Source: JANXXV01 sp038230275 (GTDB lineage Bacteria > Acidobacteriota > Terriglobia > Bryobacterales > Bryobacteraceae). From it: DNA of 51,814 nucleotides. Position numbers and translations under genes: made by a program. Where the stretch lies: NCBI GenBank assembly GCA_038230275.1, contig JBBRNO010000030.1, positions 1 to 51,814 of the forward strand. The letters are read 5' to 3'. The notes below the pieces were generated by a model, which had not been told where the DNA came from, searched no databases, and worked only from the letters and a program-made list of their open reading frames with translations. This document shows positions 16,683-24,631 of the stretch, piece by piece. Within the stretch, counting starts at the first letter, position 1, and every line of letters starts with the position of its first letter.

Positions 16683-18416
16683 TTAACGGCGGACTATGGT
16701 GATTGGAGCCGTTCCGGACTTTGATGGGTCTATGGTGCTGGTGGCGGTGAGGATGACCGTGGACGGTGACGGCACCGAATTGGGGGCGGTGTAGAGGCCC
16801 GCGGTGGTGATTCTACCCACGGTGGAGTTCCCCCCTGTGATGCCATTGATCTTCCAGACGACCTTCGTATTGGCGGTAAATTGCCTGGTCAGGCGGATTC
16901 GCACGCTTGCACTGGCGGGAGAAATGATCACTGTAACGGCCGGGGCTGTTACGGCGATGTTGACAGTGTTCGAGGCTTGACCGCCAGGATTGGTGACGGT
17001 GATGGCTACGGCACTGGCCGCCGCAGAGGTAGAGCCGGTAGCGGTCAGTTTCGATGCCGATACATAGGTGGTTGTGAGAGCGGCACCGTTCCATTTCACC
17101 ACGGCTCCACTTTGGAAAGCGCTGCCGTTCACGGTGAGGGTGAAGCTACCCGCCGTTACCGGATTCGGAGTGATGGAAGAGATGGATGGTGCTGGAACCG
17201 GAAGTTGAATGGTGACGCTGGCCGTGCCCACGATGGCTGGTGTGGCAGTGATGGCCGCCTGGACGGTTACCGACGCCGGTGTGGGGACGAAAGACGGAGC
17301 GGAATAGAGACCGCTCGCGTCGATATAGCCAAACTGCGAATTTCCAGTGGGGATGCCGTTCACCGACCATGTCACTGCCTGCGTTGGGGAGTTGGTGACA
17401 CTGGCGGTAAATTGCCGGGTGGCTTGTGTGGTGAGAGTTACGGAGGCGGGCGTGACCGAAACCGAAGGGCCGGACTGCCGGGCCTGGCCGGAGTTCGGGT
17501 CTAGCATCAACGAACTTACATCCACGGCTTCAAAGGCAGAGCCACTGATGTTTCGCATCATGCCGAGATTGTTGTTGTCCCACCGGGAATCGGGTTCGCC
17601 AGAGATGTACCAGGGTGATCCGTTGTCGGCCAAAATCATGCCGTACTTCTTCAGTGCGCGGAGAATCACCTGAACATCGGCTGGAAAGGGCGAAATATCG
17701 AACGATGCTTTCAGGCGAAATCGCTGCCCCATGGGGGGATAGCGCGGGTCAGTCAGGCTGGAGGCGTAGTGCCTTGCCGGCCAGATGAAGGCGCGCAGGG
17801 TTTGCGGGACGGTAAAGCGGAGAGCGTGGCGAATTTCACCGGCGGCCACTTCATCATAACGGGCGAGGCCGGGCATGATTGGCAGGCCGGCGGCATCGGC
17901 TGAGGTCCAAGTGGAGGGTCGCAGGGCGTTCGACTTCAGATCGTAGATTGCCCCGGCATCCGCTTTCCAAGTTGAGGCTTGCGGAAACGCGCGGTAGAGC
18001 TCGTACAAAATGCAGTTGTCGACGTCTACCGAGATGGCGTGCCGGTCTCCCGTGCTGCTGGCGCCGCCTTCAATGGGCGCGGTGAGCGGGACTGCGTAGG
18101 GGCCGGGGTCACTTTCGTCGAAATAGAGAAAAGTCGCGGTCAGTTTGGGCTGCGTGCCTGGCAGTTTGAGAAATGGAATGCCGATGGGACCGCCGGCATA
18201 GGTGCCTGATCCGAAATCGGCGTGAACGGGCGCAGCGGGTCCGATGGTGGCGACGTAAGTGTTTGAATTTGCAGATACGGGCAGGGTATCCACTGGAGTA
18301 TTCCAGATATTATCGGCAGGAAGTACAGTGCAGGCTCCGATGGAGGGAGCCTGGGCGTAGATGCCGCCTGAGATTAAGAGCGCCAATACGGAAGTGCGGA
18401 TAAATTGGAATGACAT
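16683..18416 (-). CDS. Secreted protein with Ig-like and IPT/TIG domains
   Basis: 577 residues. The open frame reaches 18473, but the ATG at 18416 is preceded by GGAG at good spacing and followed by a signal peptide (SVLALLISGGIYAQA), so that start was chosen. Residues ~25-300 form a domain of unknown function with NIWNTPVDTLPVS and PGLARYDEVAAGEIRHALRF, seen in secreted bacterial proteins of unknown role. After that come a BIG2-like Ig domain (VSVTPASVTLTTQATRQFTA), an IPT/TIG domain (PAPSISSITPNPVTAGSFTL) and a second BIG2-like repeat. It is likely extracellular and may bind polymers. It is divergent to the HAD gene and shows no operon partner. Confidence 0.85.
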   Translation of the reverse strand: MSFQFIRTSVLALLISGGIYAQAPSIGACTVLPADNIWNTPVDTLPVSANSNTYVATIGPAAPVHADFGSGTYAGGPIGIPFLKLPGTQPKLTATFLYFDESDPGPYAVPLTAPIEGGASSTGDRHAISVDVDNCILYELYRAFPQASTWKADAGAIYDLKSNALRPSTWTSADAAGLPIMPGLARYDEVAAGEIRHALRFTVPQTLRAFIWPARHYASSLTDPRYPPMGQRFRLKASFDISPFPADVQVILRALKKYGMILADNGSPWYISGEPDSRWDNNNLGMMRNISGSAFEAVDVSSLMLDPNSGQARQSGPSVSVTPASVTLTTQATRQFTASVTNSPTQAVTWSVNGIPTGNSQFGYIDASGLYSAPSFVPTPASVTVQAAITATPAIVGTASVTIQLPVPAPSISSITPNPVTAGSFTLTVNGSAFQSGAVVKWNGAALTTTYVSASKLTATGSTSAAASAVAITVTNPGGQASNTVNIAVTAPAVTVIISPASASVRIRLTRQFTANTKVVWKINGITGGNSTVGRITTAGLYTAPNSVPSPSTVILTATSTIDPSKSGTAPITIVRR

Positions 18417-18722
18417 GAAGGCTCCGGATAAACTATCCCCTTCATTGTGCCGGAGTACTAGTACTATTGCCATTAGGGTTTGTACTTAGAGTGCCTGCTA
18501 ATGTAACCGAGCTGATTCTTCTCGTTTTCCTGGCGTTACGGACTGTTCCTAGAGATGGCACTTTTCCGAACGGGAATGGAGCCAGCTTACTGCTTATTTA
18601 CATCAAGTTGTGTCAATTCGCCACGCCGGACACGAGTACTATCGTACCTGAAACGAGCGTACCGGAACGGTGGCAAGCTTAGTCCCGGCTCGGCAGAGAA
18701 GTCAGTATAATAACCTTGCTAG
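18417..18722. other. Divergent promoter region
   Basis: 306 bases between the secreted Ig/IPT protein (leftward) and the HAD gene (rightward). It contains TATAAT at 18706-18711, 11 bases before the HAD ATG. It also has a tandem palindrome AGTACTAGTACT near 18453-18464, with a partial repeat of GAGTACTA near 18632. The palindrome could be an operator, but with two loose copies this is weak. No RNA gene or ORF was recognised. Confidence 0.4.
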
Positions 18723-19391
18723 ATGTCTATAGACCAATTGGCTCTTATATTTGATATGGATGGAGTGTTAATCGACTCCACGTCCACCCATACCGAGGCT
18801 TGGCTGCTTTACTTGCGGCGTTATGGCATCGAGATTGCTGGGCTTGAAGCCAGAATGCTAGGAAAGCGGAATGACGCCATCGTGCGCGACTTTTTCGAAG
18901 GCACAGTTTTATCGGACGAGGAAGTGCTGGAGCACGGGTCGCGCAAAGAGAGGCTCTACCGGGAGATTATGGGGCCGAAGGTGAATTCGCACATGGTTCC
19001 CGGAGTGATTGAATTCCTGCAACGGCACCGGAACTTACCAATCGGACTCGCGACGAACGGCGAACCTGCTAATGTAGACCTTGTGCTGCATGGTACTAAT
19101 ATTAAGAAGTACTTTCGGGCAGTGGTGAGTGGGCATGAAGTACTATTGCCAAAGCCGCACCCGGATATTTATCTCAAGGTGGCGGACCTGTTAGAAATTT
19201 CGCCGTGTCATTGTGTTGTGTTCGAGGATTCGTTAACTGGGATTGCGGCGGCTCGCGCAGCCGGCATGCGGGTGGCCGGATTGACGACGACGCTGCCTGC
19301 ACTTTCGGGCGTGGAACTTGCGGTTCCCGATTTTCTCGACGCCGGATTAGAACCATGGCTGCAATCTATCGCCTTATCCGCGGCTGTGTAA
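18723..19391 (+). CDS. HAD-superfamily phosphatase, beta-phosphoglucomutase-like
   Basis: 222 residues. Motif I FDMDGVLIDS (10-19) supplies the nucleophile D11 and acid/base D13. LPIGLATNGEP holds the motif II Ser/Thr region, K of LLPKPHPDIYLK is the motif III lysine, and VFEDSLTGIAAARAAGM gives the motif IV acids. A helical cap (residues ~20-85) places it in the subclass I group with beta-phosphoglucomutase and phosphoglycolate phosphatase. The substrate is probably a small sugar phosphate. TATAAT lies 11 bases before the ATG, so the leader is very short. Its 3' end overlaps the following kinase-like gene by 37 bases, so the two may be co-translated. Confidence 0.88.
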   Translation: MSIDQLALIFDMDGVLIDSTSTHTEAWLLYLRRYGIEIAGLEARMLGKRNDAIVRDFFEGTVLSDEEVLEHGSRKERLYREIMGPKVNSHMVPGVIEFLQRHRNLPIGLATNGEPANVDLVLHGTNIKKYFRAVVSGHEVLLPKPHPDIYLKVADLLEISPCHCVVFEDSLTGIAAARAAGMRVAGLTTTLPALSGVELAVPDFLDAGLEPWLQSIALSAAV

Positions 19392-21736
19392 TTGTGCTGG
19401 CGACGGCGGCCGCGCTTGCGGCTCAGCCGGCGAAGCTGAGCCTGGAAGAGGCCAGTTCCAGGCGGGCGCCGAGCTATGCTCCGGTTTTTGAGGGGCAGCA
19501 GATTTCAGTCGAAGGCGTGGTAGCGGCGCGTTCAATCCATTTGCGGGATTACAGCCATCTGGTGATTCAGGACGGCTCCGGCCACGGTTTGACACTGGAA
19601 GGCACCGATGAATTGTTCGCCGCGATGGAACCGGGCGATCACGTTGGCGTGGAAGGATTGCTGGCGAACCGGGCGGGATTGCCGGTGCTGCAGCCCAAGA
19701 ATATCTTCAGCATCGGCCGGGTGACTCCGCCGCCGGCGCGACGGGCGAGCGTCTCCGAACTAAACGCGTTTGGATTGCTGGGCACGCTGATTGTGGTAGA
19801 CAGCTATGTGATCACAACCGGCGATAATTCCGGCGGCGACGTGATCCTGATCGGCAGTCCGAGAGAAGTGCCGATCCGGGTGTTTCTGCCGCGCGATTCG
19901 CGATCGAACGGGATTGGACTGAGCCGTTTCGCGCCGGGAGACCGGGTGAGCGTGATCGGATTCAGTTCCCAGTATTGCCCGGTGCCGCCGCACGACCGGT
20001 TTTTCCAAATATTGATTGGCGATGCGTCGGCGGTAAAGCTGCTGGACCGGGGCTGGATTGTGCCGCCGGAAGGCGTGCTGCTGGGAATCATCGTGATGGG
20101 ATTGGCGCTGGGGCTGTGGTGGATCCGCGAACGGGCCATGGCGGACCAGCGGCGCAGATTGCGGGTGATGACGACGCTGGCCGAGGAGGCGATCTCCGCC
20201 ACGACTCCGGCTGAGATTTCAAAGAAGCTGCATGAGGTGCTGGGAAAGATGTTGCGGGCAAGCGACGTTTGCCTTTATTTGTATAACAAGAGCTCTGGGA
20301 ACCTGGATAGAGTGCCGACGTCTTCCGACCCGGAACCGCGTTCGCTGAGTATTCAGACGCCGGCGGGACAATTCGCCTCGGCGGTGGCGTTGAGTTTCCG
20401 CAACCGCACGCTGCTGCATGTTCCCGATACCGCGAAGAGCCCGATCATGCAAGGCGAGCCGGATGAAGATCTGCCGCGGGCGGTGCTGTTTGTGCCGATG
20501 TTCGCGCAGCAGGATTTGCTGGGCATGATGGCGATCAAGTACGCGACCAAGAGGCGCAGCACGAGTGTGGACGAGCAATTGAGTTTGCAGCACTTAGCGA
20601 ACCAGATTGCCACGTCACTGAAGCTGCAGGAACAGCAGTCGATGCGGGAGCAACTGCTGCGAAGCGAGAAGATGGCGGCGGCGGGGCAGTTGATTTCGGG
20701 AGTGGCGAACGAATTGCGGCGGCCGCTGGATGCGATTGACCGGCTGGCGAGCCGAATTCTGATGGTGCGCCCGACGATTGTGCCGGAAGACGACTTGCGG
20801 GAGATTTCGTTTGAGGCGCATCGGGGATCGGAGATTGTGCGGCGGCTGGTTTCGTTTGTGGATCCGGAGCAGGCGGAGACGAAGCCGCTAAACGTGAACG
20901 GGGTTTTGAGCAGCCTGATGGAATTCCGGGAGCGAGAGTGGAATTTGAAAGGGGTGCAGGCACGGGACAACCTGCCGGAAGGAAGCCTGCTGGTGCTGGG
21001 GAACCAGAGCCAGTTGGAGCAGGTGATGCTGAACCTGCTGGTGCATGCCGAGCATTCGTTGACCGAATCGGCGGTGAAGACGATGGCGGTTTCCAGCAGA
21101 GTGATTGGGCGGCACGTGCGGATCACGATTGAATATTCAGATCATACACAGGTTGCCGATGTGGGCGATCCGTTTGAGGATCAACCGAGCGGGAGCGATT
21201 TGGGCTTGCAGGTGTGCCGCGCGATTATTCAGGGGCATGGCGGGGAGATCCGGCTGCTGCGAAACTTGCCTTCCGGTTCGCGTTTTGAAGTGGAGTTGCC
21301 GCTGCATCAGTATTCGCAGCGCGGGCTGGAGGAAACCATTGACACCTCGCGCCGCAGCACCAACGCGTTGACGATACTGATTGTGGAGCCGGAAGCGCAG
21401 ACGCAGCGAATGCTGCTGGGCTATCTGAGCGTACGCGGACACAGAGTGGTGCCGGTGGGCAGCGCGGAAGAAGCGATTGAGATGGCGCAGCGGCTGCGAT
21501 TCGACGTTGCCTTCTGCTCGGTGCGGCTGCCGGGGATGAACTGGGTGGAATTTTTCGACCGGACGCGGAGACTGATCGGCGCCTTTGTGTTGATGGCGGA
21601 AGGGCAGGATCCCGAGGTTTCGCGGGCCTTTAAGGGTGGCGAGGGATTTTTGCTGAGCAAGCCGGTGGAGGAATTGGAGACGCAGCGGGTGCTGGCGACG
21701 ATAGAGGAACGCAACGAAGCGCTGTCGCGTCGGTAG
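19355..21736 (+). CDS. Hybrid histidine-kinase-like protein with degenerate phosphorylation sites
   Basis: 793 residues. The signal or anchor is at 8-22. A periplasmic OB-like beta region spans ~25-235, a membrane segment 240-257 and a GAF-like domain ~275-425. A HisKA-like dimerisation region begins SEKMAAAGQLISGVANELRR, followed by an HATPase-like region (~545-650) and a receiver-like domain (672-785). The position of the phospho-accepting His is Asn452 (VANELRRPL instead of VAHEL). The key N-box Asn is His564 (NLLVHAEHSL), no DxGxG box is visible, and the receiver's Asp is Ser722 (FCSVRLPGM) while Lys769 is kept. It thus has the fold of a hybrid sensor kinase but should not pass phosphate. 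The frame also opens at 19205, inside the HAD gene; ATG 19355 precedes the signal and was preferred. Confidence 0.85.
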   Translation: MAAIYRLIRGCVIVLATAAALAAQPAKLSLEEASSRRAPSYAPVFEGQQISVEGVVAARSIHLRDYSHLVIQDGSGHGLTLEGTDELFAAMEPGDHVGVEGLLANRAGLPVLQPKNIFSIGRVTPPPARRASVSELNAFGLLGTLIVVDSYVITTGDNSGGDVILIGSPREVPIRVFLPRDSRSNGIGLSRFAPGDRVSVIGFSSQYCPVPPHDRFFQILIGDASAVKLLDRGWIVPPEGVLLGIIVMGLALGLWWIRERAMADQRRRLRVMTTLAEEAISATTPAEISKKLHEVLGKMLRASDVCLYLYNKSSGNLDRVPTSSDPEPRSLSIQTPAGQFASAVALSFRNRTLLHVPDTAKSPIMQGEPDEDLPRAVLFVPMFAQQDLLGMMAIKYATKRRSTSVDEQLSLQHLANQIATSLKLQEQQSMREQLLRSEKMAAAGQLISGVANELRRPLDAIDRLASRILMVRPTIVPEDDLREISFEAHRGSEIVRRLVSFVDPEQAETKPLNVNGVLSSLMEFREREWNLKGVQARDNLPEGSLLVLGNQSQLEQVMLNLLVHAEHSLTESAVKTMAVSSRVIGRHVRITIEYSDHTQVADVGDPFEDQPSGSDLGLQVCRAIIQGHGGEIRLLRNLPSGSRFEVELPLHQYSQRGLEETIDTSRRSTNALTILIVEPEAQTQRMLLGYLSVRGHRVVPVGSAEEAIEMAQRLRFDVAFCSVRLPGMNWVEFFDRTRRLIGAFVLMAEGQDPEVSRAFKGGEGFLLSKPVEELETQRVLATIEERNEALSRR

Positions 21737-21737
21737 A

Positions 21738-22217
21738 ATGAAGATTATGCGCTTGCTTGCGTTGCTGTTGGTTGGGTTGAGTTTGAGTGCGGCGGAGAAG
21801 TATACGGGGCCAAAGCCGCCGAAGAGCGATATTCCGTATCTGATGCACGCCAATACACTGGTGGAAACCGAAGCGGTTGAGGCGCGCGAAGAGACACGGA
21901 AGGACACGAGAGTGGCGGTGGTGCCGGGAGCGTCGGCGCGGGCGAGGACACCGCTTGCGGAACCCATCTTTATCATTCGCACCGAGAAGCTGTCGGCGGA
22001 AAAGCTTTCGGCGTTTAAGATGGACGTGAAGAATGGGAACCGCGAAGTGGTGATTTCCCAGAAGAAGCAGCGGGGCACGTCAAAGCCGATCTATCTGAAC
22101 GCGACACGGCTGGCGGATAACTTGTGGAAAGTGGAAGTGGATCAGACGCTGGAGAATGGGCAGTATACGCTTTCGCCGGAAGGTTCCAACCAGACTTTCA
22201 GTTTTGAAGTTTATTGA
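21738..22217 (+). CDS. Small secreted protein of unknown function
   Basis: 159 residues starting one base after the kinase-like gene's stop. The first ~18 residues are a signal peptide (RLLALLLVGLSLSAA). The mature part has a helical region with ETEAVEAREETRKDTRVAVV, then a beta region (PIFIIRTEKLSAEKLSAFKM and NGQYTLSPEGSNQTFSFEVY). No family is recognised. Tight coupling to the degenerate kinase suggests it may be a periplasmic partner or signal-sensing accessory; that is inference only. Confidence 0.7.
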   Translation: MKIMRLLALLLVGLSLSAAEKYTGPKPPKSDIPYLMHANTLVETEAVEAREETRKDTRVAVVPGASARARTPLAEPIFIIRTEKLSAEKLSAFKMDVKNGNREVVISQKKQRGTSKPIYLNATRLADNLWKVEVDQTLENGQYTLSPEGSNQTFSFEVY

Positions 22218-22343
22218 TTGGGGTGCTATCGCTCGTCTGATTCGCCGTCTCAGCTTGCAGCGCAGAGTGAGCGGTTGAGCCTATCCCTGTTGCACGGTTA
22301 AGGTGATGCCGTCCGTGGGGCAGGGAGTGTTAAACTCACCAGT

Positions 22344-22718
22344 ATGTTCAATGGACTGGAGCACACGGCGATTGCATCGCCAGACCCTAAGAAGCTGGCG
22401 CAGTGGTATGTGGACCACCTGGAATTCCACATCAACTTCGAGTATGCGGGAAATTACTTCGTGAAGGCGAAGAACGGCAGCATGCTGGAAATTATTCCGT
22501 CGGAAGGCGAGCGCGGATCCAACAAGATGAAAGATATCGGGATCAGGCATCTGGCGATCATGACGGACGATTTCGATGAAGGGCACAAGCTGCTGAAGAG
22601 CCAGAATGTGCAGTTCCTGACAGAGCCTTACGAGACCATGGGCAACAGACTGGTATTTTTTGCGGACGGAGACGGGAACATTGTTCACCTGATCCACCGG
22701 CAAAAGCCGCTGCCTTAA
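22344..22718 (+). CDS. VOC (glyoxalase/bleomycin-resistance) family protein
   Basis: 124 residues with the paired beta-alpha-beta-beta-beta units of the vicinal-oxygen-chelate fold. GLEHTAIASPD gives the first metal-ligand His, SMLEIIP the second position, IGIRHLAIMTDD the third (His). The last position reads NIVHLIHR, with His where Glu is usual. Substrate and reaction are unknown; the fold covers lyases, dioxygenases and resistance proteins. TAAACT at 22331-22336 lies seven bases before the ATG, so the message is probably leaderless. Confidence 0.85.
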   Translation: MFNGLEHTAIASPDPKKLAQWYVDHLEFHINFEYAGNYFVKAKNGSMLEIIPSEGERGSNKMKDIGIRHLAIMTDDFDEGHKLLKSQNVQFLTEPYETMGNRLVFFADGDGNIVHLIHRQKPLP

Positions 22719-22730
22719 CGGGTCTGTGAA

Positions 22731-23936
22731 TTGCTGAAGCGAGTTTTCAAGGCGTTTGAATATCGCGAATTCCGGTTGCTCTGGATTGGCGCGTGCACGT
22801 CAAGCATCGGGACATGGATGCAGAGCGTGGCGCAGAGTTGGCTGGTGCTGCAGATTTCGAACTCGGCATTTCTGCTGGGGCTCGATTCGTTCCTGGGGCA
22901 GATTCCCATCTTTCTCTTCTCGCTGTTGGGCGGAGTGATTGCGGACCGGTTTGACCGGCGGAAGCTGCTGATCGGATCACAGCTTGTGCAAATGTCGTGC
23001 GCGTTCCTGCTGGCGTCGCTGTTCGCCTTCTCGAAGGTGGATGTGTGGGAGATTTTATCCTTATCCTTCGTGGTGGGACTGGCACAGGCGTTCGGAGGGC
23101 CCGCGTATCAGGCACTGATTCCGACACTGGTGGAACCGAAGGATCTGCCGAATGCGATTGCCTTGAACTCGATTCAGTTCAATCTGGCGCGGGTGATTGG
23201 CCCGATGCTGGGCGGGCTGGCGTTGACCAGCCTGGGGGCGGCGTGGTGTTTCTCCTTAAACGGATTTTCGTTTGTGGCGGTAATCATTTCGCTGCTGCTG
23301 TTGCAAATCCGGCCGATTCTGGGGAAGCCGGGCGTCAGCCTGTTAAGCAGCATGAAAGAAGGAATCGTTTTCATACGCGGAAAGGAAGAGATGCTGCCGT
23401 TGATTGTGCTGGCGTTTCTAATGACGTTTCTGGGCGTACCGTTGATTGTGTTTCTGCCGGTGGTGGCGCGGGATATCTTCCACATGGGCCCCTCTATTTA
23501 CACGCTGCTGCTCTGTACGTCCGGTGCGGGGGCGGTGGCCGGGGCGTTACTGGTGGCAGCGTTCGGACACATTCCGAACAAGGGGCAAGCCACGTTGATG
23601 ACGCTGGTGGCGCTGGGTGCGCTGATCACCGCCTTCGCGCTGTCGAAATCTCTGATTCTGAGTTGTGTTCTGTTATTTTTGGCAGGCGCGGCGCTGATTG
23701 CGGTTTTTTCCATGATCAGTTCGCTGGTGCAACTGATTGCGCCGGATGCGATGCGTGGACGGGTGATGAGCGTTTATAACGTGGCGTTCCGGGGCGGGAT
23801 GCCGATTGGGGCCTTGATTACGGGCGCGCTGGTGCCGATTTTCACGGTGCCGGTGGTACTGGCGGTGAACGGCGTACTTTTGTCGTGCCTGGGGCTGTAT
23901 TTTCTGCTCATTCAGCGGCAGGTGGCGCGTCTATAG
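22731..23936 (+). CDS. MFS transporter, EntS/enterobactin-exporter-like
   Basis: 401 residues with about 12 predicted membrane helices. It opens with FKAFEYREFRLLWIGACTSS and IGTWMQSVAQSWLVLQIS, the start usual in the EntS-like branch of the major facilitator superfamily. GGVIADRFDRRKLLIGSQL is the cytoplasmic loop between helices 2 and 3 with its DR-RR signature. The start codon is TTG, 12 bases after the VOC gene stop, with no good upstream ATG. It is likely a proton-driven exporter of a small molecule; the substrate is not readable. It is followed after five bases by the TPR gene. Confidence 0.88.
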   Translation: MLKRVFKAFEYREFRLLWIGACTSSIGTWMQSVAQSWLVLQISNSAFLLGLDSFLGQIPIFLFSLLGGVIADRFDRRKLLIGSQLVQMSCAFLLASLFAFSKVDVWEILSLSFVVGLAQAFGGPAYQALIPTLVEPKDLPNAIALNSIQFNLARVIGPMLGGLALTSLGAAWCFSLNGFSFVAVIISLLLLQIRPILGKPGVSLLSSMKEGIVFIRGKEEMLPLIVLAFLMTFLGVPLIVFLPVVARDIFHMGPSIYTLLLCTSGAGAVAGALLVAAFGHIPNKGQATLMTLVALGALITAFALSKSLILSCVLLFLAGAALIAVFSMISSLVQLIAPDAMRGRVMSVYNVAFRGGMPIGALITGALVPIFTVPVVLAVNGVLLSCLGLYFLLIQRQVARL

Positions 23937-23941
23937 TCGTA

Positions 23942-24631
23942 ATGAATATGCGAATTGCTGTGCTCTTTACCGTTGCTGTGTGTTTGCGCGGCGCTACCGC
24001 GGGCGAACTGGAGGCGGCGCGGGACCGTCAGGATCGTCCGGCGTTGGAGAAAATGATTGCCGATTTATCGGCGGTGGCGGCGAAGCAGACCAGCGACGCA
24101 GCGGCGCAATACCGGGTGGCGCTGGCGCAATCCTACCTGGCGGAAGTGGCCATCGAAGTGAAAGACAAGGGACAGGCGAAGACCGTTGCCGAGTTGGGGA
24201 TCAAGACTGCCGAGCGGGCGTTGGCGCTGAAACCGCAGGAAGCCGAGTATCATCGCATTTTGGGCACGTTGTGCGGGCAGGTGATTCCGGCGAACGCGCT
24301 GCTGGGAATGAAGTATGGGCGGTGCGCGCTGGATTCGATTAACAAGGCGATCGAGCTGGATCCGAAATCGGTGGCCGCTTATGTCAGCCGCGGTGTCGGC
24401 AACTACTACCTGCCACCGGCGTTTGGCGGCGGAGCGGAGTTGGCGGTGAAAGATTTCGAGAAAGCGCTACAACTGAATCCGAAATCGGCGGAGGCCCGGA
24501 TGTGGCTGGGGATTGCGTTACGTAAACTGAACCGCAATGCCGACGCGCGGCAGGCGCTGGCTAAAGCCGTGGAACTCAATCCTAACCGTATTTGGGCGAA
24601 GCAGCAGCTGGAAAAGACGCCGGCTCACTGA
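23942..24631 (+). CDS. Secreted TPR-repeat protein
   Basis: 229 residues. The signal peptide is at 1-20 (RIAVLFTVAVCLRGATA), followed by helical tetratricopeptide-like repeats, most clearly CALDSINKAIELDPKSVAAY, AVKDFEKALQLNPKSAEARM and ARQALAKAVELNPNR. ATG 23942 was chosen because the longer frame to 23885 lies inside the MFS gene; TATAGT at 23932-23937 is four bases upstream. It is probably a periplasmic protein-protein scaffold. The stop overlaps the next ATG by one base, so the polytopic membrane protein is co-translated. Confidence 0.82.
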   Translation: MNMRIAVLFTVAVCLRGATAGELEAARDRQDRPALEKMIADLSAVAAKQTSDAAAQYRVALAQSYLAEVAIEVKDKGQAKTVAELGIKTAERALALKPQEAEYHRILGTLCGQVIPANALLGMKYGRCALDSINKAIELDPKSVAAYVSRGVGNYYLPPAFGGGAELAVKDFEKALQLNPKSAEARMWLGIALRKLNRNADARQALAKAVELNPNRIWAKQQLEKTPAH

